Shown here: one piece after another, positions 35,407 through 42,490 of the stretch
Layout of the letters: every line of letters begins with the position of its first letter
How positions within the stretch are numbered: the stretch's first letter is position 1
DNA from: Aquincolibacterium sp964606385
Lineage (GTDB): Bacteria > Omnitrophota > Omnitrophia > Omnitrophales > Aquincolibacteriaceae
Assembly (NCBI GenBank): GCA_964606385.1
Contig: CAZSFZ010000009.1
Location: 8,269-72,268 of the forward strand
Direction: 5' to 3'
DNA: 64,000 nucleotides
Position numbers and translations under genes: made by a program
The notes under the pieces: model-generated
What the model saw: only the letters and a program-made list of their open reading frames with translations
Told to the model about the DNA's origin: nothing
Databases searched by the model: none

Positions 35407-35456
35407 TCGAGACACCTGTCAGCGTATAATCCCTCAGTAACCTTTAATTTTCGAGT

Positions 35457-35472
35457 TGGCACGGAACTTGCA
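35457..35472 (+). promoter_or_regulatory. sigma-54 promoter of glnN
   Basis: TGGCACGGAACTTGCA matches the sigma-54 consensus TGGCACG-N4-TTGCW exactly, with GG at -24 and GC at -12. Transcription would start near 35483, leaving a 20-base leader with GGGGAGG. Confidence 0.92.
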
Positions 35473-35502
35473 TTTTCTATGTAAAACAAAGGGGAGGTTC
35501 GT

Positions 35503-37617
35503 ATGCACAAGCAGATCGATGTTACGGAAATCTTTGGAAGTAATGTTTTTAATGACCGGGTGATGAAGGAAAGGCTCCCGAAGGATACCTATAAAGCCCT
35601 GAAGAAAACGATCCAGGAAGGATTGCCGCTTTCTTTAGAGGTCGCTAATGTGGTCGCGAGCGCCATGAAGGACTGGGCGATCGAGAAGGGCGCGACGCAT
35701 TACACGCACTGGTTCCAGCCTTTGACCGGCCGGACTGCGGAAAAACATGATTCTTTTATCGCGCCGACCGAAGACGGAAGCGTCATTATGGAGTTCTCCG
35801 GGAAGCAGTTGACTCAGGGGGAGCCGGACGCGTCCTCCTTCCCGAGCGGCGGCCTGCGTTCCACGTTCGAAGCGCGCGGCTATACGGCCTGGGATTGTAC
35901 TTCGCCGGCATTTCTCAAAACGGATGCCTCGAGTAACGTGACGCTTTGTATCCCGACGGCCTTCTGCTCCTATACGAGCGAAGCCCTGGATAAGAAGACG
36001 CCGCTTCTCCGTTCTATGGAAGCCGTCTCAAAACAGGCGGTCCGCGTGCTGAGGGCCTTGGGTAACAAGACCGTGAAACGGGTGACCTCCACCGTGGGGC
36101 CCGAACAGGAATACTTTCTGATCGACAAATCGTGCTACGAGAAGCGTCTCGACCTCATCGTTTCCGGTCGGGCCCTTTTTGGTGCGCCGGCTCCCAAAGG
36201 ACAGGAGTTGGAGGACCAATATTTTGGCGCGATCAAGGACCGTATTGCTGATTTCATGCGGGACCTTGATATCGAGCTTTGGAAGATGGGGATCTCATCC
36301 AAAACGAAACACAACGAAGTGGCTCCCGCGCAGTATGAAATGGCGCCGATCTTTTCGACGACCAACATCGCGGCGGACCATAACCAGCTGGTGATGGAGA
36401 CCATGCAGAAAGTGGCGCTGCGCCACAATCTCGTGTGCCTGCTCCATGAAAAACCGTTCGCGGGAGTGAACGGTTCCGGCAAGCATAACAACTGGTCGCT
36501 TTCGACCGACGACGGGCAGAACCTGCTCGAGCCGGGGAGAACGCCCTCCGAGAACGAGCAGTTCCTGATCTTCGTGAGCGCGATGATCATGGCGGTGGAC
36601 CGCCACGCGGCGAAACTGCGCGCGAGCTGCGGCAATCCCGGGAACGACCTCCGCCTCGGCGCGAACGAAGCGCCGCCGGCCATCATCTCGATCTTCATGG
36701 GGGATGAGTTCACGGAGATCCTGCAGGGGATCGCGAGCGGCAAGAAGGTCGCGAGCCGCGGCCAGCATTTCCTCCAGATCGGCGTGGATTCGCTGCCGCA
36801 GCTTCCGAAGGACAACACGGACCGGAACCGGACCTCACCGTTCGCGTTTACCGGCAACAAGTTCGAATTCCGCATGGTCGGGTCCTCGGCGTCCATTTCG
36901 GGGCCTAACATCGTGATCAACGTGATCGCGGCGGAAGCCCTGGATGAGATCGCGACGCGTCTCGAAAAGGCCGGGAAGGCCAACCTGCACAAGGAAGCGC
37001 AGGCGATCGTGCGCGACGCGATGAAAAAGCACGGCCGGGTTATTTTTAACGGCAATAACTATTCCGACGAGTGGGTCGCTGAAGCCAAGAAACGCGGCCT
37101 GCCGAACGTCAGGACGGGCGTTGAAGCGCTCGCCTCGATGGCGTCTCCGGAAGCGGTCAAGCTTTTCGAAAAGTACAAAGTGCTTTCCAAGGAAGAACTG
37201 CACGCCCGCTACGAGATCTACCTCGAGATCTACGTCAAGCACGTGAATATCGAGGCTCAGGCGGCGGTCCAGATGGTGAAGCGGCAGTACCTCCCCGCGG
37301 TGATCAAGTTCACGAAAGACCTCGCCAAGACCGTCTCGGAGCTCAAAGCGGCCGGGGCGCCTTTCAAGGTCCAGAAGGAACTCCTCACGAAGGTCAGCGC
37401 CCTTTTGGAATCGGCGAATGAAAAGCTGGAAGTTCTCGAGTCTTCCATCGAGAAGGCGCACGCCGTGGCGGATATCGCCAAGCGCGCCGAAGCGTTTCGC
37501 GATAAAGTATTCGTCGCCATGAGCGCTTTGCGTAAGGACATCGACGCGTTGGAAGGCCTTGTCTCGGCGAATCTCTGGCCGGTCCCGACCTACGCCGAAA
37601 TGCTCTTCAAGCTTTAA
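35503..37617 (+). CDS. glnN: glutamine synthetase, type III
   Basis: Makes glutamine from glutamate, ammonium and ATP. 704 residues marks the large GSIII form (hexamer pairs), unlike the 470-residue GlnA. The GSIII N-terminus FGSNVFNDRVMKERLPK, the substrate region GATHYTHWFQPLTGRTAEKHD, SGGLRSTFEARGYTAWD and the catalytic core KHNEVAPAQYEMAPIF and GSGKHNNWSLST are all present. The C-terminal helical part is Lys/Ala-rich. Transcribed from its own sigma-54 promoter, so expression should rise under nitrogen limitation; it leads into the amtB block after a terminator. Confidence 0.95.
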   Translation: MHKQIDVTEIFGSNVFNDRVMKERLPKDTYKALKKTIQEGLPLSLEVANVVASAMKDWAIEKGATHYTHWFQPLTGRTAEKHDSFIAPTEDGSVIMEFSGKQLTQGEPDASSFPSGGLRSTFEARGYTAWDCTSPAFLKTDASSNVTLCIPTAFCSYTSEALDKKTPLLRSMEAVSKQAVRVLRALGNKTVKRVTSTVGPEQEYFLIDKSCYEKRLDLIVSGRALFGAPAPKGQELEDQYFGAIKDRIADFMRDLDIELWKMGISSKTKHNEVAPAQYEMAPIFSTTNIAADHNQLVMETMQKVALRHNLVCLLHEKPFAGVNGSGKHNNWSLSTDDGQNLLEPGRTPSENEQFLIFVSAMIMAVDRHAAKLRASCGNPGNDLRLGANEAPPAIISIFMGDEFTEILQGIASGKKVASRGQHFLQIGVDSLPQLPKDNTDRNRTSPFAFTGNKFEFRMVGSSASISGPNIVINVIAAEALDEIATRLEKAGKANLHKEAQAIVRDAMKKHGRVIFNGNNYSDEWVAEAKKRGLPNVRTGVEALASMASPEAVKLFEKYKVLSKEELHARYEIYLEIYVKHVNIEAQAAVQMVKRQYLPAVIKFTKDLAKTVSELKAAGAPFKVQKELLTKVSALLESANEKLEVLESSIEKAHAVADIAKRAEAFRDKVFVAMSALRKDIDALEGLVSANLWPVPTYAEMLFKL

Positions 37618-37638
37618 GGCGCGATTTATAGCGCACTT

Positions 37639-37712
37639 ATCCTGAGCAAGCCCGAAGGGCGCGTCGAAGGATATACTTCGACTCCTTCGCCAAAGGCTTA
37701 GTCGCTCAGGAT
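37639..37712. repeat. CCTGAGC / TTCGAC-type imperfect hairpin
   Basis: Terminal arms ATCCTGAGC (37639-37647) and GCTCAGGAT (37704-37712) enclose further complementary blocks around CGAAGGATAT and ACTTCGACTCCTTCG. It resembles the TTCGACAGGCTCAG elements common in many environmental genomes. It lies in the glnN-amtB spacer. Confidence 0.7.
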
Positions 37713-37714
37713 GA

Positions 37715-37740
37715 TTAGGATTGGCAATGGCCAATCCTAA
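37715..37740 (+). repeat. perfect 11-bp hairpin
   Basis: TTAGGATTGGC (37715-37725) and GCCAATCCTAA (37730-37740) are exact complements around AATG. No T-run follows. It may be an mRNA-stabilising hairpin at the 3' end of the glnN message. Confidence 0.7.
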
Positions 37741-37756
37741 ACAATCAGGGCAAGGC

Positions 37757-37800
37757 AGGCGGGTTCTCTCATCTCCTGGGAGACCCGCCTTTTTATTTTT
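37757..37800 (+). terminator. glnN terminator
   Basis: AGGCGGGT...ACCCGCCT forms a GC-rich stem (37757-37768 with 37780-37790, one bulged T), followed by TTTTTATTTTT. A clear Rho-independent terminator that separates glnN from the amtB unit. Confidence 0.85.
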
Positions 37801-37868
37801 CAGGCAGCGAAGTTCCCCCGCAATTCCCCACAAAATATTTTTAATTAATTTTTTCATTCCTTTGAAGT

Positions 37869-37884
37869 TGGCACGCGTCTTGCA
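37869..37884 (+). promoter_or_regulatory. sigma-54 promoter of amtB
   Basis: TGGCACGCGTCTTGCA matches the sigma-54 consensus as well as the glnN one. Transcription would start near 37895, giving a leader of about 87 bases. An AT-rich stretch (37840-37860), a possible bend or IHF-type site, lies just upstream. No GTnTACAA palindrome is visible within 150 bases. Confidence 0.9.
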
Positions 37885-37981
37885 CATCCCATGGGTGTAG
37901 AACAAAACAGTGTTTGATAAGTTTCGTGATGACAAAAGTGTCGGACAAATTTGTAAGTGGATCAAAAAGGAGGATCGCACA

Positions 37982-39310
37982 ATGAGAAAAGCAACAAAGT
38001 GGTTTTTGGGAAGCGCGGGGTTTTTAATGCTCATGGGGATCTCGGGGTTGGCGCTGGCCGCGGACGCGGCCGCTCCGGTCATTAATGCCGGGGATACGGC
38101 CTGGGTCCTTATTTCGGCGGGGCTGGTCTTTTTAATGACGCCGGGGCTTGCGTTCTTTTATGGAGGCCTGGTCCGTAAAAAGAACATGCTCTCGATCCTC
38201 ATGCAATGTTTCATGCTGATGTGCATCATGACGCTTCAATGGGTCGTGATCGGGTACAGCCTTTCGTTCGGTCCGGACATCAAGGGGATGATCGGGAGTC
38301 TGAGCTGGGCGGGCCTCCACGGCGTAGGTCTGGAGCCTTTCGCGGATTATTCGGCGACGATCCCGCATCAGGCGTTCATGATCTTTCAGGCGATGTTCGC
38401 CATCATCACGCCGGGCCTCATCCTGGGAGCTTTCGCGGAGCGCATGAAATTCTCGGCGTTCGTGGTCTTCTCGCTCCTTTGGGCTACGCTGGTCTATGAT
38501 CCGGTCTGCCATTGGGTGTGGGCTGTGGGCGGTTTTCTCCGTAACTCGGGTGCGTTGGACTTCGCGGGCGGCACGGTGGTGCATATCAATGCCGGTATCG
38601 CGGCGCTCGTTTGCGCGATCGTCCTGGGAAAAAGGAAAGGGTATCCCAAGCACATGTCGCCCCCGCACAATCTTCCTTTTGCTGTGCTCGGGGCCGGGCT
38701 TCTCTGGTTCGGATGGTTCGGGTTTAACGGCGGGAGCGCCCTTGCGGCTAACGGCCTTGGCGTGAGCGCTTTTGTGGTGACGCATATCGCCGCGGCGGCG
38801 GCCGGACTGACCTGGTCGCTCATTGAATGGAAGATCAACTCCAAACCGACGATGCTCGGGATGATCACGGGCGCGGTGGGTGGCTTGGTCGCGATCACGC
38901 CGGCGGCGGGATTCGTGGGGCCCATCGACGCGATATGGATCGGCGTCGGGGTTTCCGTGATCTGCTATTTCTTTGTGGCGATCGTAAAGAACAAATTCGG
39001 CTATGACGATTCGCTGGACGCGTTCGGCGTGCACGGGATCGGCGGCATCTGGGGCGCGCTGGCGACGGGTCTCTGGGCCTCCAAGGCGGTGAATCCGGCC
39101 GGCAATGACGGCCTCTTTTACGGCAATCCGGGGCTTCTCTGGATCCAGCTGAAGGCCGTGATCGTTACGATCGTTTATTCGTTCATCGTTTCTTTCGTGC
39201 TTCTCAAGATCGTCGACGCCTTGATGGGGCTTCGCGTGACCGAGGATGAAGAGCGCATCGGGCTTGACCTGACGCAGCACCGCGAGTCCGCTTACACCAT
39301 CATTGACTAA
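37982..39310 (+). CDS. amtB: ammonium transporter
   Basis: Inner-membrane channel for ammonium. 442 residues: a signal peptide (1-26, ending ALAAD) as in Amt proteins, then 11 membrane segments. Conserved motifs: MTPGLAFFYGGLVRKKN in M1, DFAGGTVVHINAG with the first pore His, FGWFGFNGGSALAANG, and DAFGVHGIGGIWGALATG with the second His of the twin-His pair. ATG 37982 is used because AAGGAGG stands before it. It is followed 22 bases later by PII, the protein that blocks the channel when nitrogen is plentiful. The order amtB then PII is the reverse of the common glnK-amtB. Confidence 0.95.
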   Translation: MRKATKWFLGSAGFLMLMGISGLALAADAAAPVINAGDTAWVLISAGLVFLMTPGLAFFYGGLVRKKNMLSILMQCFMLMCIMTLQWVVIGYSLSFGPDIKGMIGSLSWAGLHGVGLEPFADYSATIPHQAFMIFQAMFAIITPGLILGAFAERMKFSAFVVFSLLWATLVYDPVCHWVWAVGGFLRNSGALDFAGGTVVHINAGIAALVCAIVLGKRKGYPKHMSPPHNLPFAVLGAGLLWFGWFGFNGGSALAANGLGVSAFVVTHIAAAAAGLTWSLIEWKINSKPTMLGMITGAVGGLVAITPAAGFVGPIDAIWIGVGVSVICYFFVAIVKNKFGYDDSLDAFGVHGIGGIWGALATGLWASKAVNPAGNDGLFYGNPGLLWIQLKAVIVTIVYSFIVSFVLLKIVDALMGLRVTEDEERIGLDLTQHRESAYTIID

Positions 39311-39332
39311 TAAAACTCAAAGGAGGTAGGTC

Positions 39333-39674
39333 ATGAAATACGTTATCGCAGTGATCCAGCCGGACCGGGTGGATGAGGTCCTCCGGATCCTTGAAGAAAA
39401 AGAGATCCATCTCGTGACGGTCACGAACGTGATGGGCCGCGGGCGGCAGAAGGGGATCTCGGAGGTCTACCGCGGGCATAAGGAGGCGGGACGGCTTCTC
39501 CGGAAGGTGAAGCTCGAGATCGCCGTGAACGAAGCGTTCGTGAAAGCGACCGTCGACGCGATCAAGGAAGGCGCCCGGACCGGCCATGTCGGAGACGGGA
39601 AGATCTTCGTGGTCGATCTTAAAGAATGTTATCGCATCCGTACCGGTGAGATCGGCGAAGTGGCGATCGGATGA
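39333..39674 (+). CDS. nitrogen regulatory protein PII with Glu at position 51
   Basis: 113-residue trimeric sensor of 2-oxoglutarate and ATP/ADP. The T-loop aligns to E. coli GlnB without gaps (GRQKGISEVYRGHKE): Gln39, Lys40 and Tyr46 are kept, but the uridylylation site Tyr51 is Glu51 and the position phosphorylated in cyanobacteria (49) is His. Uridylylation by GlnD at this site is therefore excluded. The B-loop (GARTGHVGDGKIFV) and C-loop are intact, so ligand binding should work. The gene follows amtB and precedes a porin gene; AGGAGG precedes the ATG. It likely controls AmtB by effector binding only. Confidence 0.94.
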   Translation: MKYVIAVIQPDRVDEVLRILEEKEIHLVTVTNVMGRGRQKGISEVYRGHKEAGRLLRKVKLEIAVNEAFVKATVDAIKEGARTGHVGDGKIFVVDLKECYRIRTGEIGEVAIG

Positions 39675-39714
39675 TCGCCCTTTACCGGAAAATCAAGCGA
39701 CAAAGGAGAAAAAC

Positions 39715-41055
39715 ATGGACAGGATCTTGAGGAACGTTTGGATTTTAAGCCTGATCGGAATGTGTCTGACGCCGGGAGCGGCTTTTGCGGCAGACGATAG
39801 CGGGGAAGTGGCGGCGCTCAAGGCGCAGATCGACGCGCTGAGCCGCAAGCTCGAGGCCATGGACAGCAAAATGATGACCATGGAAAAGCCGGCGCCGGGA
39901 GCCCAGACGACTTATATTCCTCCCGCCGAGGAGTCCAAGGGGGGATTTCTCCGTACCGCCATGTCGGACATCCAAATGGGCGGTTATGTGGAAGCCCAGT
40001 TCAACAATAAGGTCGATCAACCCCAGCAGAACGGGAACGTGGGCCGTTCGCTGAGCGATAAATCCGCGGATACTTTCTCCCTGCCGGGAGCCAAGCTCTG
40101 GTTCGAGAAGCTCGCGAATCCCGAAGGCGGCGCCGGGTTCCGCATCGACATGATGATGGGAAGCGACACACGCTATTTCTTCAACAATTTCCAGAACGAT
40201 AATCTGGGGACTTCGAATGGCGGAAGCAGCGGAAACACCGCTTTCGCGTTCGAACAAGCCTATGTGCAACTTGTCGCCCCGCTGGGTTTCTGGTCCAGCA
40301 GCGAGGTTCTCCCGCACACTATGGACATCAAGGCGGGCCGTATGACCACGCTTGCGGGGAATGAAGTGATCGAGGGGCCGTTCAACTGGAACATCAGCCG
40401 TTCGGCGTCCTTCGGTTACGCGCTTCCGTTCACGCATACCGGCGTGCGGGCGAGCTACGCGCTTTTCAATAACTACCTGACCATGTATCACGGTATCAAT
40501 AACGGTTGGGACAACGATATCGACAACAATTCGTACAAGACCTTCGAAAACGCGTTCAGCTTCAGTCCGTTCAAGAACACCAAATGGACCACGGCGACCT
40601 ATTTCGGGCCCGAGAACAACAACGCGAGTGGCGGAAAGCGTTTTCTTGTCACGAACGTCGCCAGTTGGGACGCCACTTCGAAGCTCTCGTTCGTCGGGGA
40701 ATTCGATATGGGCAACCAGCCCCGCGTGGATATCGCCATGGACGACAATTTCCACACGGCGCAGTGGTTCGACTACGCGGCGTATGCCAAGTACAAATTC
40801 ACGGACAAATGGGCCGCGGCGTACCGTTTCGAATACTTCGATGACAGCCAACGTTACCGCAATTGGACGGGGGCCGGCACGGCCGGAGCCCAGAGGGATC
40901 TGGCGAATACCCTGACGCTTGAGTACAAGCCGTGGGAGAACGTGATCGCCCGGGCGGAGTATCGGATCGATTACGCGCACGCCGGCGACGGGAACGTTTT
41001 CGGCGGCAAAAATCAGCAGAATACTTTTGGAGCTCAGCTCAGCTACCTTTTTTAA
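39715..41055 (+). CDS. putative outer membrane porin of the nitrogen operon
   Basis: 446 residues: signal peptide (1-24, ending AFAAD), a short coiled coil (about 30-58), then a beta-barrel domain of alternating hydrophobic strands and loops ending in QLSYLF, a C-terminal aromatic recognised by BamA. It resembles putative beta-barrel porin-2 (BBP2) proteins. ATG 39715 after AAAGGAG is used; the longer frame overlaps PII. Being in the sigma-54-driven amtB operon it may admit ammonium, amines or another nitrogen source (inference). Confidence 0.82.
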   Translation: MDRILRNVWILSLIGMCLTPGAAFAADDSGEVAALKAQIDALSRKLEAMDSKMMTMEKPAPGAQTTYIPPAEESKGGFLRTAMSDIQMGGYVEAQFNNKVDQPQQNGNVGRSLSDKSADTFSLPGAKLWFEKLANPEGGAGFRIDMMMGSDTRYFFNNFQNDNLGTSNGGSSGNTAFAFEQAYVQLVAPLGFWSSSEVLPHTMDIKAGRMTTLAGNEVIEGPFNWNISRSASFGYALPFTHTGVRASYALFNNYLTMYHGINNGWDNDIDNNSYKTFENAFSFSPFKNTKWTTATYFGPENNNASGGKRFLVTNVASWDATSKLSFVGEFDMGNQPRVDIAMDDNFHTAQWFDYAAYAKYKFTDKWAAAYRFEYFDDSQRYRNWTGAGTAGAQRDLANTLTLEYKPWENVIARAEYRIDYAHAGDGNVFGGKNQQNTFGAQLSYLF

Positions 41056-41061
41056 GACGGG

Positions 41062-41104
41062 TATCTCTGAGAGGCCGGGAGGCGTTAAGTGCCCGGTCTC
41101 TCAG
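41062..41104. repeat. inverted repeat after the porin gene
   Basis: CTGAGAGGCCGGG pairs with CCCGGTCTCTCAG with one mismatch. It lies between the porin stop and the terminator at 41149 and has no T-run. Confidence 0.55.
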
Positions 41105-41148
41105 GAGTTACGTATCTCCATCCCGGCCCAGATCGCCTCCCCTGGTGA

Positions 41149-41209
41149 TTGCCCCGGCCCCTCCCTTATCGTTAAGGGAAGCCGGGGCGGGGCCGGGACT
41201 TTTTTTCAA
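41149..41209 (+). terminator. terminator of the amtB operon
   Basis: Nested GC-rich arms (CCCCGGC with GCCGGGG, and CCCTT with AAGGG) form a stem in 41151-41187. A second GGGGCCGGG pairs with CCCCGGCCCC and is followed by ACTTTTTTT. Confidence 0.75.
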
Positions 41210-41280
41210 TTTCGGAGCTCCGGGGGCCTTCCGATCGTGCATATCCATTGCTGGACAGTTCTCAAAAGGTGAAGTATTCT

Positions 41281-42471
41281 ATGCGCCAACGTAAAGGCTG
41301 TTTGGCCGGTTATCAAAGCCCACTGATTGACTTACCCCCAGTAGAAATCGTGAAAAAAGCGATACTAGCGCTCGAGGATGGTGTGTGGTTCGAAGGCGAA
41401 GGTTTTGGCGCCGACGGTGAAGCATTCGGGGAAGTCGTCTTCAATACGGGGTTGAGCGGGTACCAGGAGATCTTGACCGATCCTTCCTACAAAGGCCAGA
41501 TGGTCTGCATGACCTACCCTCATATCGGCAATTACGGCATTAACGCCGCGGATGTCGAATCTTCCAGGCCCTGGGTCGAAGGATTTATCGTCAAAGAGGT
41601 CAGCCCGATCGTGAGCAATTACCGCTCCGAGATGACGCTCGACCAATACCTCAAACAATATAATATCCTCGGCATCCAGGGGATCGATACCCGCAAACTT
41701 GTGAAGCACCTCCGGACCGTGGGCGCGAAGAAAGCCGTCATTTCCACGCTGGAACAGGATCCCCAAAAACTTGTCCAAAAGGCCAAAAGGTCCCCGAGCA
41801 TTGTCGGCGTGGACCTCGTCAAGGAAGTGACCTGCCCGAAGCCGTACGTTTTCGAAGAAACGATGCCGTCGGAGTTCGCGTGGGGCGCCGCCCAGAAAAG
41901 AAGGTTCAAGGTCGTCGCGGTGGATAGCGGTGTCAAATACAACATCCTGCGCAAGCTCAACCAGCACGGTTTCAACGTCCAGGTCGTTCCGGCCAGCGCG
42001 ACCGCGGAAGAGATCCTGGCCTATAAACCGGACGGCGTTTTCCTCGCGAACGGTCCCGGCGATCCCGCGGCGGTGCAGTACCTTGTCACCGCGGTCCGCA
42101 AACTGATCGGCAAAGTCCCGATGTTCGGGATCTGTCTCGGTCACCAGATGATCGGACAGGCCCTTGGCGGCAAGACCTCCAAACTCAAGTTCGGCCACCA
42201 CGGCAACAACCATCCGGTGATGGACCTGAAGACGCGAAAGATCGAGATCACCTCGCAGAACCACAACTTTGTCGTGAATATCGACACGCTTCCGAAAGGG
42301 GATGTCGAGATCACGCATGTCAATTTGAACGATAAAACGCTCGAAGGCCTGCAGCACAAGAAACACCCGCTTTTCAGCGTCCAGTACCACCCGGAAAACG
42401 CTCCCGGGCCGCATGACAGTGATTATCTTTTTACCCGTTTTTATGAACTGATCAGTCAACACGTAAGTTAA
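41281..42471 (+). CDS. carA: carbamoyl-phosphate synthase small subunit
   Basis: Glutamine amidotransferase subunit that feeds ammonia to CarB for pyrimidine and arginine synthesis. The conserved part begins KKAILALEDGVWFEGEGFGA; the N-terminal domain is followed by a class I amidotransferase domain with the nucleophile in MFGICLGHQMIGQ and the His-Glu pair in VQYHPENAPGPHD. The start is uncertain: ATG 41281 has AAGGTG about 10 bases upstream, while GTG 41350 gives the usual family N-terminus but no ribosome site. It is 19 bases before the first carB. Confidence 0.93.
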   Translation: MRQRKGCLAGYQSPLIDLPPVEIVKKAILALEDGVWFEGEGFGADGEAFGEVVFNTGLSGYQEILTDPSYKGQMVCMTYPHIGNYGINAADVESSRPWVEGFIVKEVSPIVSNYRSEMTLDQYLKQYNILGIQGIDTRKLVKHLRTVGAKKAVISTLEQDPQKLVQKAKRSPSIVGVDLVKEVTCPKPYVFEETMPSEFAWGAAQKRRFKVVAVDSGVKYNILRKLNQHGFNVQVVPASATAEEILAYKPDGVFLANGPGDPAAVQYLVTAVRKLIGKVPMFGICLGHQMIGQALGGKTSKLKFGHHGNNHPVMDLKTRKIEITSQNHNFVVNIDTLPKGDVEITHVNLNDKTLEGLQHKKHPLFSVQYHPENAPGPHDSDYLFTRFYELISQHVS

Positions 42472-42490
42472 ACAAGGGGACGTGTGATCT

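Noticed and set aside
33787..35415. 542-codon minus-strand frame opposite the sigma-54 activator
   Set aside because: The sense strand has complete GAF, AAA+ and HTH motifs; the antisense product matches nothing.
41248..41280. carA start at the TTG at 41248
   Set aside because: The rare start lacks a ribosome site and adds residues outside the family; ATG 41281 or GTG 41350 is more likely.
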